Assembly (NCBI GenBank): GCA_965279355.1
Contig: OZ257155.1
Coordinates: 4,216,001 to 4,280,000 of the forward strand
DNA: 64,000 nucleotides
From: G965279355 sp965279355
Lineage (GTDB): Bacteria > Pseudomonadota > Alphaproteobacteria > CACIAM-22H2
Direction: 5' to 3'
Shown piece after piece: positions 1 through 9,666 of the stretch. The notes under the pieces were generated by a model. That model was not told where the DNA came from. It saw nothing but the letters and a program-made list of their open reading frames with translations, and did not search any database. Numbering within the stretch: position 1 is the stretch's first letter; every line of letters starts with the position of its first letter. Both the position numbers and the translations under genes were made by a program.

Positions 1-1
1 C

Positions 2-490
2 TCGCTGCGGCTGGCCTGCGAGACCTGGGTGGCCGCCGCGGCGTCAGCACCGCTGGTGTTGCTCTATCCGCTGTTCCTAGTCGTCTTCGGCCGCAACATG
101 ATGACCATCGTCATGCTGGGCTTCATGTCGGGCCTGCCGCCGGTGATCCTCAAGACTCTCGAAGGCCTCACCGGGACCAGGCGGGTGCTGATCGATGTCG
201 GCCGCAGCTTCAAGCTCACGCCCTCGCAGCAGTTCTGGAAGGTGATGTTTCCATCGGCCATGCCGACCATCTTTGTCGGTCTGCGGCTGGGCTTGATCTT
301 CGCGCTGATCAACATCGTCGGCGTTGAGTTCCTGATCAATTTCGGCGGGCTTGGCCAACTCGTCAACGATCTGGCAGAGCGCTACGATCATCCCGGCATG
401 TACGCGACCATTGTCTTCGTCATCCTCATCAGCGTGACGTTCTTCATCGTCACGGAACGGATTGAGAAATGGCTCAGGCCGGGGTCGTAG
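2..490 (+). CDS. ABC transporter permease (SsuC/TauC type), 5' end outside window
   Basis: The reading frame is open from base 2, so the N-terminus lies before the window. The product is an inner-membrane permease subunit of the nitrate/sulfonate/taurine class of ABC importers. The visible part has hydrophobic segments around the LVLLYPLFLVVFG and ALINIVGVEFLI stretches. Between them is the cytoplasmic coupling (EAA) loop, seen as DVGRSFKLTPSQQFWKVMFP, which contacts the ATPase. The next gene is a second permease of the same type that overlaps this one, so the importer probably uses two different permeases. The substrate cannot be read from the sequence, and the ATPase and binding protein are not in the window. 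Confidence 0.85.
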   Translation, partial: SLRLACETWVAAAASAPLVLLYPLFLVVFGRNMMTIVMLGFMSGLPPVILKTLEGLTGTRRVLIDVGRSFKLTPSQQFWKVMFPSAMPTIFVGLRLGLIFALINIVGVEFLINFGGLGQLVNDLAERYDHPGMYATIVFVILISVTFFIVTERIEKWLRPGS

Positions 491-1281
491 CCGCATCCAT
501 GTCGCCGCCGATGAGACGCAGCCGCAAGGTGATGCTGCTGCGGATCGGCATTGTCGTCGGTCTGCTGGTGCTGTGGGAGGCGACGGCGGCCTCAGGCCTG
601 CTCTATCAGGATGTCGTGCCGTCGCTGACCAAGATCGGCCGCGAGCTGGTCGATCTTCTCCGATCCGGCGAATTCTATTTCCATGTCGGCGTCACCGGTT
701 CCGAGATCGCGCTGGCGCTTGTGATCGGCGGATTCTCCGGCCTTGTGGTCGGGCTCGTGCTGGGCGGCTCGCCGCTGCTCGGCAAGGCCTTCGAGCCCTA
801 CCTCTATTATCTCGGCCCGACGCCCAAGATCATTTTCTTCCCGGTGCTCATCATGTGGTTCGGCGTCGGACCGGCGTCGAAGACGGCGATGGGCGCCCTA
901 TCCTGCTTCTTTCCGGTGGCGCTGAGTGCGGCGGCGGGCATGCGCGAGATCGACCGCGTGCTGATCCGCGTCGGCAAAAGCTTCCGCACGCCGCTGTGGC
1001 ACATGGTGACCAAGATTTATCTGCCGGCGATGCGCGCACCCATCGTCAACGGATTCCGTCTCGGTCTTGGCGTGGCGATCATCGGCACGCTGCTGGCGGA
1101 AACGAAACTGTCCAATCGCGGCGTCGGCTTTCTGGTGATCCAGAGCTACTCGCGCTTCGACATGCCGAACATGTATGCGCTGCTGCTGGTCGTCTTCCTG
1201 CTCGCCATCGGCGCGAACGAGATCGTTACACGGATGGCCCACAGCGATCCCAGCCGCCGCGCGCGCAAGCTCGATCTGTAA
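469..1281 (+). CDS. ABC transporter permease (SsuC/TauC type)
   Basis: A 270-residue inner-membrane permease of the BPD_transp_1 fold, paralogous to the partial gene before it. About six hydrophobic segments run from residue 25 to 260. The EAA loop is seen as RVGKSFRTPLWHMVTKIYLP, followed by a Gly-rich turn. The start at 469 overlaps the preceding gene by 22 bases. An in-frame ATG at 499, just after the upstream stop, is an equally possible start; neither has a strong ribosome-binding site. The two genes are translationally linked and probably encode a heterodimeric channel. The gene ends five bases from a convergent hydrolase gene. The substrate is unknown; family members move sulfonates, nitrate, taurine or pyrimidine precursors. 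Confidence 0.88.
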   Translation: MAQAGVVAASMSPPMRRSRKVMLLRIGIVVGLLVLWEATAASGLLYQDVVPSLTKIGRELVDLLRSGEFYFHVGVTGSEIALALVIGGFSGLVVGLVLGGSPLLGKAFEPYLYYLGPTPKIIFFPVLIMWFGVGPASKTAMGALSCFFPVALSAAAGMREIDRVLIRVGKSFRTPLWHMVTKIYLPAMRAPIVNGFRLGLGVAIIGTLLAETKLSNRGVGFLVIQSYSRFDMPNMYALLLVVFLLAIGANEIVTRMAHSDPSRRARKLDL

Positions 1282-1286
1282 TCAGG

Positions 1287-2177
1287 CTATTTCGCGACGC
1301 GGCTGAGGAACTCGCGGACCGGCGGCACCCAGCGACTGCTGGCATCCCATGTTGCGAATGTGCCGTGTCCGTCTCGCCCGTAAGGCTGCATCTGCACATA
1401 CTCCGCCGGTGCGCCTGCCTTGGTGTAGGCCTCGAACATCTGCCTGGAGAGCTTGGGCCCGAAATAGAGATCGTTCTCGGCGTAAAGCCAGATCGCGGGA
1501 ATGCGGGCGTTCTTTCCGAATTGTGCGGCAGCCTCGACGAGCTTGTGCTCGTTACACACCGTATTGGTGCCGGTCGAGCCGCGCCCGCCAGCGAAGTTGA
1601 TGACGCCCAGGACCCCGTCCGGATTGCGGCTCGCCGCCGCCACAACGCCCCAGCCGCCGGCGGACTGCCCGACCAGAACGATGCGCTTGCCGTCGATGAA
1701 GCTCTGGCCGCGGAAGTAGCGCATGACTTCGCCGATATCGTTGGCCGTGGAAAAACCGCCATTGAGGTAGTCCCCCTTGGCGCAGCCGCCATACCCTTCG
1801 GCCCAGTCGCCGTCGGAATTCGCATAGCCGCGCCGCATCGGCAGCACGACAGCAAAGCCCTGCTGCACGAACCACTGACTCTGTTCGAAGTAACGTGTAC
1901 GCGGTGACGTGCGCCTGGCCTCGGCGTCGCGCGGCGAGCCGTGATTGAGGATCGCCAGCGGAAACGGACCGTCGCCCGGCGGACGATAGACCGTGGTTTC
2001 CAGAAAGAGCGTCTGATTGCGATCGCGGGGCGGGGCCATCGGCACCCACCACACCTGCTCGCGGTTCGGGCCTGTGGCCTCGGCGGCTGGACCGGCCTTC
2101 TTGCCCTGCGCCATCGTACTGGGCGCCGACAGACTCAGCGCCGCCAGGAACCCGGCGACAAACAGGAAAAGGCGCAT
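1287..2177 (-). CDS. secreted alpha/beta hydrolase (dienelactone hydrolase-like)
   Basis: A 296-residue protein with an N-terminal signal peptide (hydrophobic residues 3-20, likely cut after the Met-Ala at 22-23) followed by an alpha/beta-hydrolase fold. The nucleophile elbow is GQSAGG with Ser172. Asp236 (YAENDLYFG) and His271 (GRDGHGTF) are in place to complete the triad. LNHGSP near residue 78 is the usual oxyanion strand. I chose the ATG at 2177 because the signal peptide begins there; the frame stays open far upstream without coding character. It is probably a periplasmic esterase or lactonase of unknown substrate. It converges on the ABC permease gene and diverges from the ohr-like gene. 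Confidence 0.8.
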   Translation of the reverse strand: MRLFLFVAGFLAALSLSAPSTMAQGKKAGPAAEATGPNREQVWWVPMAPPRDRNQTLFLETTVYRPPGDGPFPLAILNHGSPRDAEARRTSPRTRYFEQSQWFVQQGFAVVLPMRRGYANSDGDWAEGYGGCAKGDYLNGGFSTANDIGEVMRYFRGQSFIDGKRIVLVGQSAGGWGVVAAASRNPDGVLGVINFAGGRGSTGTNTVCNEHKLVEAAAQFGKNARIPAIWLYAENDLYFGPKLSRQMFEAYTKAGAPAEYVQMQPYGRDGHGTFATWDASSRWVPPVREFLSRVAK

Positions 2178-2282
2178 CCGATACCCCCGATTGTCTTCAA
2201 GGTTTAACCGATTTCCGCCCGCCACGCATATCCGGCGGGGCCACATCGGTGTAACCTCCGGCTTCATAAAGAGGAGATTTCG

Positions 2283-2723
2283 ATGGTTGATACGATCAAG
2301 CCGCTGTTCACCGCCACCGCGACCGCCACCGGCGGCCGCAACGGGCGCACCGAGGCCAGCGACGGCTCGGTCGCCGTGAACCTGTCGGTGCCCAAGGCGA
2401 TGGGCGGTCCGGGCAATCCCCGCACGGCGACGCCTGAACATCTGTTCGCGGCGGGCTATGCCGCCTGCTTCGGCGGCGCTCTCGATTTCATCGCCAAGCA
2501 GCAGAAGAAAGACGCCAGCCAGGCGAAGGTCACCGCGGCGGTGTCGATCGGCCCGCGCGAAGGCGGCGGTTTCGGTCTGGCGGTCCAGATGACGGTCGAG
2601 GACAAGAGCCTGCCCAAGGCCGAGCTCGAGGCGCTGGTGAAGGACGCTCACGAGAAGATCTGCCCTTACTCCCATGCCACGCGCGGCAATGTCGATGTGC
2701 AGTTCGAAGTTCTCGGCGGATAG
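2283..2723 (+). CDS. ohr: Ohr-family organic hydroperoxide resistance protein
   Basis: A 146-residue OsmC/Ohr-fold thiol peroxidase that reduces organic hydroperoxides in the cytoplasm. The two reactive cysteines are Cys62 (YAACFGGAL) and Cys127 (ICPYSHATRGN), both in Ohr-type contexts. The short N-terminal strand and the TPEHLFAAGYAACF signature also favour Ohr over OsmC. AGGAG lies about eight bases before the ATG. In many bacteria ohr is controlled by the MarR-type repressor OhrR; none is seen here. The stop codon is followed at once by a copy of a short dispersed repeat. Confidence 0.9.
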   Translation: MVDTIKPLFTATATATGGRNGRTEASDGSVAVNLSVPKAMGGPGNPRTATPEHLFAAGYAACFGGALDFIAKQQKKDASQAKVTAAVSIGPREGGGFGLAVQMTVEDKSLPKAELEALVKDAHEKICPYSHATRGNVDVQFEVLGG

Positions 2724-2753
2724 GTAAGTTGAGCGAACTGAGCGAACTGGCCT
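2723..2753 (+). repeat. dispersed 31-bp repeat, copy 1
   Basis: This element differs from a second copy at 6940-6970 at only one position. It contains two tandem copies of TGAGCGAAC followed by TGGCCT. It starts at the last base of the ohr stop codon and lies just over 100 bases before dnaG. It has no coding role that I can see and is not a simple hairpin. Confidence 0.75.
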
Positions 2754-2865
2754 CGTAATCGGCCGTCCCATCCCCGATATCCCCGTAATCCCCAGCCCGA
2801 TGAACCGGGCGGGGCGGTGGATTGCCCGCTAAGGTGGTCCGCCCGCTTGTGACTCGGGACCCGGA

Positions 2866-4734
2866 ATGACCTTTACGCCGCAGTTTCTGGACGAGATCCG
2901 GACCCGCCTTCCGTGTTCGGAGGTGATCGGTCGCCGGGTGCGGCTGGTCAAAAAGGGGCGGGAGTTCGGCGGCCTCTGCCCATTCCACAATGAAAAGACG
3001 CCGTCGTTCTGGGTGAACGACGACAAGGGCTTCTTCCACTGCTTCGGCTGCGGCGCGCATGGCGACGTCATCGGCTTCACGATGCGGATCGACAACCTCT
3101 CGTTCCCCGAGACGGTCGAGAAGCTGGCTAACGAGGCTGGGCTGGAACTGCCGCGCTTCACGCCACAGGAGCGCGCCCGCGCGGAGCGGCAGCAGACCCT
3201 GCACGATGTCGTCGAGGCCGCCTGCGTGTGGTTCGAGCAGCAGCTGCGCACGCCGGCCGGTAAGGCGGGCCTTGAGTATCTGCGCGGCCGTGGTCTGAGC
3301 GAAGAGACGCTGACCAAGTTCCGCCTGGGTTATGCGCCGGACGGAAGAGAGGCCCTGCTGAAAGCGCTGACGGCGGCCGGCTTCCAGAAGCCGATGATGC
3401 TGGAGGCGGGGCTGATCGTGCGGCCCGACGATGGCCGTGAGCCGTTCGACTTCTTCCGGGGCCGCGTGATGTTCCCGATCATGGACCGGCGGGGGCGGGT
3501 GATCGCCTTCGGCGGCCGGATCATCGGCGACGGCCAGCCCAAATACCTGAACTCGCGCGACACGCCGCTCTTCGACAAGGGACGGACGCTCTATGCCCAT
3601 GACAAGGCGCGGGCCGGGGTTGCCGGTGGTGCCGGGCGCCCGCCGGCCGAGCTGATCGTTGCCGAAGGCTATATGGACGTGATCGCCCTCCATCAGGCCG
3701 GGTTCACCGGGGCGGTAGCGCCGCTCGGCACCGCCCTGACCGAGGGACAGATCGACCTGCTGTGGAAGCTGGCGCCCGAGCCTACGCTTTGCCTCGACGG
3801 CGATTCAGCGGGGCAGCGGGCCGCCCTGCGCGCCGCCGACCGGGCGCTGCCGCTCCTGAAGCCGGGGGTCAGCTTGCGCTTTGCCGTCCTGCCGCCCGGC
3901 GAGGACCCGGACTCCCTGATCCGCAAGCAGGGGTCGGAGGCATTCCAGGAGGTCCTGACCCGGGCCCGGCCGCTGATCGACGTCCTCTGGGAGTCCGAGA
4001 CGGCCGGCAAGCCCCTGGATACCCCCGAGCGCCGGGCCGGGCTGGAGCGGCGGCTGAAGGAGCGGCTGCTGGTCATCGCTGACCGGACGGTTCAGCAACA
4101 ATATTTCTCGATGCTGCTGCGGGAACGGATGTGGAAGGAATTCCGCCCCGCCATGCGCCGGGGCAACCGGGCCCCCGTGGCGGCGGCGCCCCTGAGGTAT
4201 TCCGGCGCCGTCAGCCCCCGGGAGGCCGAGATTCTGGTGGCCACGCTGGTCAATCACCCGGAGCTGATTGGCGACTATTGCGAGCGGCTGGCCGAACTGG
4301 AGGTCGGACACGGCGAAATAGACCGGATTCTTAAGGAAATCCTGTATTTTGGCGGCCGGGCTGAACTTGACACTGTGGCATTGAAAAGCCATTTAATGGC
4401 TGCGGGTTTGGCTGCCCCCTTGACCGATGTGATGCAGCCGAACCTGTACAAACTTTTTGCTTTTGCAGGACCTGACGCAGATCCCTCAGCAGCCAGAACG
4501 GGGCTTGAGCATCTGCTGGCTCGTTTTCACGAACGGCAGCTGGAGGCTGAAGTGAAGACAGCGCTCGACGAGTTGAGCACCACGGGTTCGGTGGAGAGTG
4601 AGACGCGATTGACCAATCTTCAGGCTCAGCTGCGGCAATCGGGGGTCCGGGGAAGCGTTTTTGAGGACGAGGATGGTTTTGGCGCCACCAGCCCGCCCGG
4701 GATACCGCGCCCCACTGGTTCTGACGGCTCCTGA
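2866..4734 (+). CDS. dnaG: DNA primase DnaG
   Basis: A 622-residue primase that makes the RNA primers for chromosome replication at the fork. The N-terminal CHC2 zinc site is Cys38, His41, Cys59 and Cys62. The catalytic TOPRIM domain shows Glu267 in VAEGYMDVIAL and Asp311/Asp313 in CLDGDSAGQ. The C-terminal part from about residue 430 is the helical DnaB-binding region. Length is normal for the family. The ATG at 2866 fits the conserved FTPQFLDEIR start of alphaproteobacterial DnaG. rpoD follows in the same direction, the usual macromolecular-synthesis arrangement without rpsU next to it. Confidence 0.97.
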   Translation: MTFTPQFLDEIRTRLPCSEVIGRRVRLVKKGREFGGLCPFHNEKTPSFWVNDDKGFFHCFGCGAHGDVIGFTMRIDNLSFPETVEKLANEAGLELPRFTPQERARAERQQTLHDVVEAACVWFEQQLRTPAGKAGLEYLRGRGLSEETLTKFRLGYAPDGREALLKALTAAGFQKPMMLEAGLIVRPDDGREPFDFFRGRVMFPIMDRRGRVIAFGGRIIGDGQPKYLNSRDTPLFDKGRTLYAHDKARAGVAGGAGRPPAELIVAEGYMDVIALHQAGFTGAVAPLGTALTEGQIDLLWKLAPEPTLCLDGDSAGQRAALRAADRALPLLKPGVSLRFAVLPPGEDPDSLIRKQGSEAFQEVLTRARPLIDVLWESETAGKPLDTPERRAGLERRLKERLLVIADRTVQQQYFSMLLRERMWKEFRPAMRRGNRAPVAAAPLRYSGAVSPREAEILVATLVNHPELIGDYCERLAELEVGHGEIDRILKEILYFGGRAELDTVALKSHLMAAGLAAPLTDVMQPNLYKLFAFAGPDADPSAARTGLEHLLARFHERQLEAEVKTALDELSTTGSVESETRLTNLQAQLRQSGVRGSVFEDEDGFGATSPPGIPRPTGSDGS

Positions 4735-4760
4735 ACGGGACCTGACGGAATCGCCTTTTG

Positions 4761-4786
4761 CTCTCCCTATATAGGGGGGCTTTTTT
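4761..4786 (+). promoter_or_regulatory. short palindrome with T-run between dnaG and rpoD
   Basis: CCCTATATAGGG is followed by GGGC and six T residues. It could be a weak terminator after dnaG, or TATATA could be the -10 element of an rpoD promoter. I cannot decide between these; no good -35 lies at the right distance. Confidence 0.3.
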
Positions 4787-4838
4787 CCACCGCCCGGCGT
4801 CAGCCCCCGGTGTCAACAAATTAGGACGAATTATTCGC

Positions 4839-6857
<2,019 letters not shown>

Positions 6858-6880
6858 GTGCCGCAAAAGCGGGCAAATCC

Positions 6881-6913
6881 AACAGCCGGTGGGGCGACCC
6901 TCCGGCTGTTTTG
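6881..6913 (+). terminator. rho-independent terminator after rpoD
   Basis: AACAGCCGG at 6881 pairs with CCGGCTGTT ending at 6910, with GGGG/CCC inside the loop allowing further pairing and a short T-run after it. It lies 24 bases after the rpoD stop. Confidence 0.8.
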
Positions 6914-6939
6914 CATTAGGGCCGATTTTCCGATTCATG

Positions 6940-6970
6940 GGTAAATTGAGCGAACTGAGCGAACTGGCCT
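6940..6970 (+). repeat. dispersed 31-bp repeat, copy 2
   Basis: Same element as at 2723-2753, in the same orientation, with one base changed (G to A near its start). It sits 27 bases after the rpoD terminator. The two copies flank the dnaG-rpoD segment. Confidence 0.75.
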
Positions 6971-7285
6971 GACTGCATTTTTGCATCCGGGCGTCTGATC
7001 AGGATCAAAGTTGCCTCGTCCGGCTCAGAGCAGGCTCTATTGGTCGCTGTCAGCGTCGTGCGCGAAAAGGCGCTTGGATCGATCGTCAATTTTTACGCTA
7101 GCGGATCCGGCCGTTTTGTTTGCACGCATAAGTCGAGTCCCTCTTGTCGACATTCTAGATTGCGATAACATTACGAAAGATCAGGGGAAACGACTCGATA
7201 CGGCGGACCCGGGGCCGCCAGTCGGCAATGAGGGGCAATCCGGCCCAGCAGCCGCCTTCAGCCGCTTCATGCGCAGCAAGGATCC
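6971..7285. other. non-coding stretch between rpoD and the methyltransferase gene
   Basis: About 315 bases, somewhat richer in A+T than its surroundings. I see no convincing gene. A 99-codon frame beginning with TTG at 7011 lacks a ribosome-binding site and family resemblance. The promoter of the downstream methyltransferase gene should lie here, but no clear -35/-10 pair stands out. Confidence 0.5.
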
Positions 7286-8047
7286 GTGCCTAACGAACAC
7301 GTACCGATAACATTGCCCGGGGTCGGCGATAGCTACCTCCGGGCCGTTCGCGAAAAATACAACGCCATCGAGATCTGGCCCGCCACGGACCTGTGGCTTG
7401 TCCACCTCAAGCAGTGGATATCCTCGTCGGTCAGGGCGTGGCAGCCACTCCTGGGGCTTACCCCCCAGTCCCGCATTCTGAATGCCGGGTCGGGCGACGA
7501 ATCCTACTCAATCGGTCCCGGCACCGTCATCAATAGCGATATCGCCGACCGCAAGCTGGTCGGGATGTCCTGCGGGGTCGCCGGCGACCTTGCCAATCTT
7601 CCATTCCAGACCGAAGCCGTCGATGTCTGCGTGTGCGTGGGTTCTGTGGTGAACTACGTCCGGGAGGTCGAGAAGGCTGTCAGTGAGCTTGGCCGGGTGG
7701 TCAGGTCCGGCGGCAGCCTGATCCTGGAATTCGAGAACAGCCGCAGCCTCGAATATATCGGTACCCCGCATTTCGCTCGCGACGTCTCCCAGGTGAGCAC
7801 GTTCTTCATCTACGAGAACGAGAACATCTGGATCTACGCCGAGGAGCATATGCGGCGGCTGCTGCGGCAGGCGGGTTTCGAGGTGGAGGCGGTCAGCCGC
7901 AACTACGTCGTGGCGCCGCTGGTCCACGGCTACGTCCAGAATATCCACTACGCGGCGCGCTACGCCTGGCTCGACCGTTTCGTGCGCTGGATACCGTTTC
8001 TTAACCGCTATTCCGCTAACGTGATGTACCTCTGCCGCAAGCTTTGA
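7286..8047 (+). CDS. class I SAM-dependent methyltransferase
   Basis: A 253-residue protein with a Rossmann-type methyltransferase core. Motif I is ILNAGSGDES near residues 69-78. An acidic strand-2 position in INSDIADRK follows. VDVCVCVGSVVNYV then marks the motif around strand 4, and LGRVVRSGGSLILEFEN is the usual post-motif. The substrate is not evident. The start is a GTG with AAGGA close before it; no in-frame ATG exists upstream. The C-terminal RFVRWIPFLNRYSANVMYLCRKL resembles methyltransferases found among polysaccharide or lipid genes, but no such cluster surrounds it. A tRNA gene follows about 85 bases downstream. Confidence 0.7.
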   Translation: MPNEHVPITLPGVGDSYLRAVREKYNAIEIWPATDLWLVHLKQWISSSVRAWQPLLGLTPQSRILNAGSGDESYSIGPGTVINSDIADRKLVGMSCGVAGDLANLPFQTEAVDVCVCVGSVVNYVREVEKAVSELGRVVRSGGSLILEFENSRSLEYIGTPHFARDVSQVSTFFIYENENIWIYAEEHMRRLLRQAGFEVEAVSRNYVVAPLVHGYVQNIHYAARYAWLDRFVRWIPFLNRYSANVMYLCRKL

Positions 8048-8133
8048 GGCAGGCTGCCTGCAAGGGCTTAGCTGCTCTGGACTTTTGCGGTCCGGCTGCG
8101 CAGAGTGCGGCCCGTCGTCCCGTTCGCGGGGGC

Positions 8134-8210
8134 GGGCCCGTAGTTCAGTTGGTTAGAACGCGCCGCTCATAACGGTGTTGTCGCAGGTTCGAGTCCTGCC
8201 GGGCCCACCA
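8134..8210 (+). tRNA. tRNA with CAU anticodon (Met, or Ile2 after lysidine modification)
   Basis: 77 nucleotides with encoded CCA. The acceptor stem GGGCCCG/CGGGCCC is perfect. The anticodon loop is CTCATAA with anticodon CAT at 8168-8170. The T arm is GCAGG-TTCGAGT-CCTGC. The D stem is GTTC/GAAC rather than the common GCTC/GAGC. It is not the initiator type, because the 1-72 pair is a matched G-C. C4-G69 and C5-G68, which I recall as TilS recognition features in E. coli tRNA-Ile2, are present, so Ile2 is possible; elongator Met cannot be excluded. Confidence 0.93.
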
Positions 8211-8257
8211 TTCCGGGCAATTGGCTGGGCTCCTCAGGATCGGCTTCGGGCGGACGA

Positions 8258-9598
8258 ATGCCAACACTTCAGGAAGCTTACGATACGGCGCTGAAGGCGT
8301 ATGGCGCAGGCCAATACGCGCAGGCTGAGCATATCTGCCGCATCATCAACAACGCGGTGCCGGAGCATCAGCCTGCCCTGCGGCTGTTGGGCGCCGCGGT
8401 TTTCCAACAGGGACGCTCGGCCGAGGCCATCGAGAAATTCCAGGCGGCGACTGCTGCCGCACCTGATTTCCCCGACGTCCACTACGACCTCGGCGTTGCC
8501 CAGCGTGCCTCCGGCAAGCTCTCCGCCGCTGCAGCCAGCTTCCATCGCGCCCTGCAGCTCAAGCCGGCCTCGCCCGAGGTTTTTCTGGCGCTGGTGGATT
8601 CTACGTTGCGGAGCCGGGAAAAGCCTGACGAGCTTCGGCTGGAGGTACTTCTGGCGCCCCCGCTGAAGCTGGGACGTGTGCAGATCGAGATCACCACGTG
8701 GTGCAATCTGAAATGTGCCGAGTGCCCGCGGACAATCGCCATCGGCCAGGGTTCCTGGACCGACAAGCACATGCGCCTGGACGACTACCGGCGCATCATC
8801 GAGAACAGCCTGCCGGCTACCATCCTGGCGCTTCAGGGCGTGGGTGAGCCGACCCTGCATCCCGATCTGCTGCAGATGATCGAGATCGCGCATGCGGCGA
8901 AGAAATTCCAGTACATCACGTTCAACACAAACGCGATCGGTCGTGGTGTCGGCCACTACAAAAAACTGAAAGCCGCCGGTCTCACCCATATCAGCGTCTC
9001 CGTCGACAGCCTTGACCAGAAGATCGCCGATGCCTGCCGTCTGGGGACCAAGGTCGACAAGCTGGCGCAGCGGATCACCGAACTCCTGCCGATTTTTCCG
9101 AACCTGTTGGTCACGCTGGTTGCCAGCAGGCTTAACCTTGCGGACATCCCCGCCACGGTGGCGAAGCTGCATGGACTTGGCTGTCCGACCGTCGAAATAC
9201 AGCCGGCAATCAACTACAAGCCGATCGTGGCCGGAACTGTCGATAACAGCCTGTCGGCGGCCGATATAGATCAGTTCAATCGCTATCTGCCCGAATTGAA
9301 GGCGGCCAACCCGAAAATGCGCATTTTGTTCGCAGCGCCGATCACCATGGCGCAGACGGATACGCGCTGCACACGGCCCTTTACCGCCCCGTACATCACC
9401 ATCGACGGTTTCCTGACTCCATGCTGTACGGCCTACGATCCGGCGGAATTGGGCCATACCAGCGTGGCGGACACTTCGATGGCGGAGGCGTGGCGCCAGC
9501 CGGGTGTCGCTAACTGGTTGAAATCATACTTCGAGCGGGAGCCGGAAATTTGTGTCGGTTGCTGCTTTAATCCGGCGACGGGTTCGCCTAAAAACTAA
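8258..9598 (+). CDS. TPR-radical SAM/SPASM fusion protein
   Basis: A 446-residue protein. Residues 1-115 form about three tetratricopeptide repeats, for example AIEKFQAATAAAPDFPDVHY. From about residue 135 it is a radical SAM enzyme with the cluster motif Cys149-x3-Cys153-x2-Cys156 (TWCNLKCAECP) and the downstream GVGEP strand. Cysteines near the C-terminus (RCTRPF, TPCCTAYDP, ICVGCCF) match a SPASM-type auxiliary Fe-S site, typical of enzymes that modify peptides or sugars. The TPR part probably recruits a protein partner. No precursor peptide gene is evident nearby. The ATG at 8258 follows the tRNA by 47 bases. Exact reaction unknown. Confidence 0.8.
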   Translation: MPTLQEAYDTALKAYGAGQYAQAEHICRIINNAVPEHQPALRLLGAAVFQQGRSAEAIEKFQAATAAAPDFPDVHYDLGVAQRASGKLSAAAASFHRALQLKPASPEVFLALVDSTLRSREKPDELRLEVLLAPPLKLGRVQIEITTWCNLKCAECPRTIAIGQGSWTDKHMRLDDYRRIIENSLPATILALQGVGEPTLHPDLLQMIEIAHAAKKFQYITFNTNAIGRGVGHYKKLKAAGLTHISVSVDSLDQKIADACRLGTKVDKLAQRITELLPIFPNLLVTLVASRLNLADIPATVAKLHGLGCPTVEIQPAINYKPIVAGTVDNSLSAADIDQFNRYLPELKAANPKMRILFAAPITMAQTDTRCTRPFTAPYITIDGFLTPCCTAYDPAELGHTSVADTSMAEAWRQPGVANWLKSYFEREPEICVGCCFNPATGSPKN

Positions 9599-9666
9599 CT
9601 TGCCCGAACGTCTTCTGCTGCCGCGCGGCCCCGGGCAACCGCGCCATTCTCTGGTAACCGCTCCCC

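Noticed and set aside
7011..7310. 99-codon frame between rpoD and the methyltransferase gene
   Set aside because: TTG start without a ribosome-binding site, no recognisable domain, and it overlaps the methyltransferase start.
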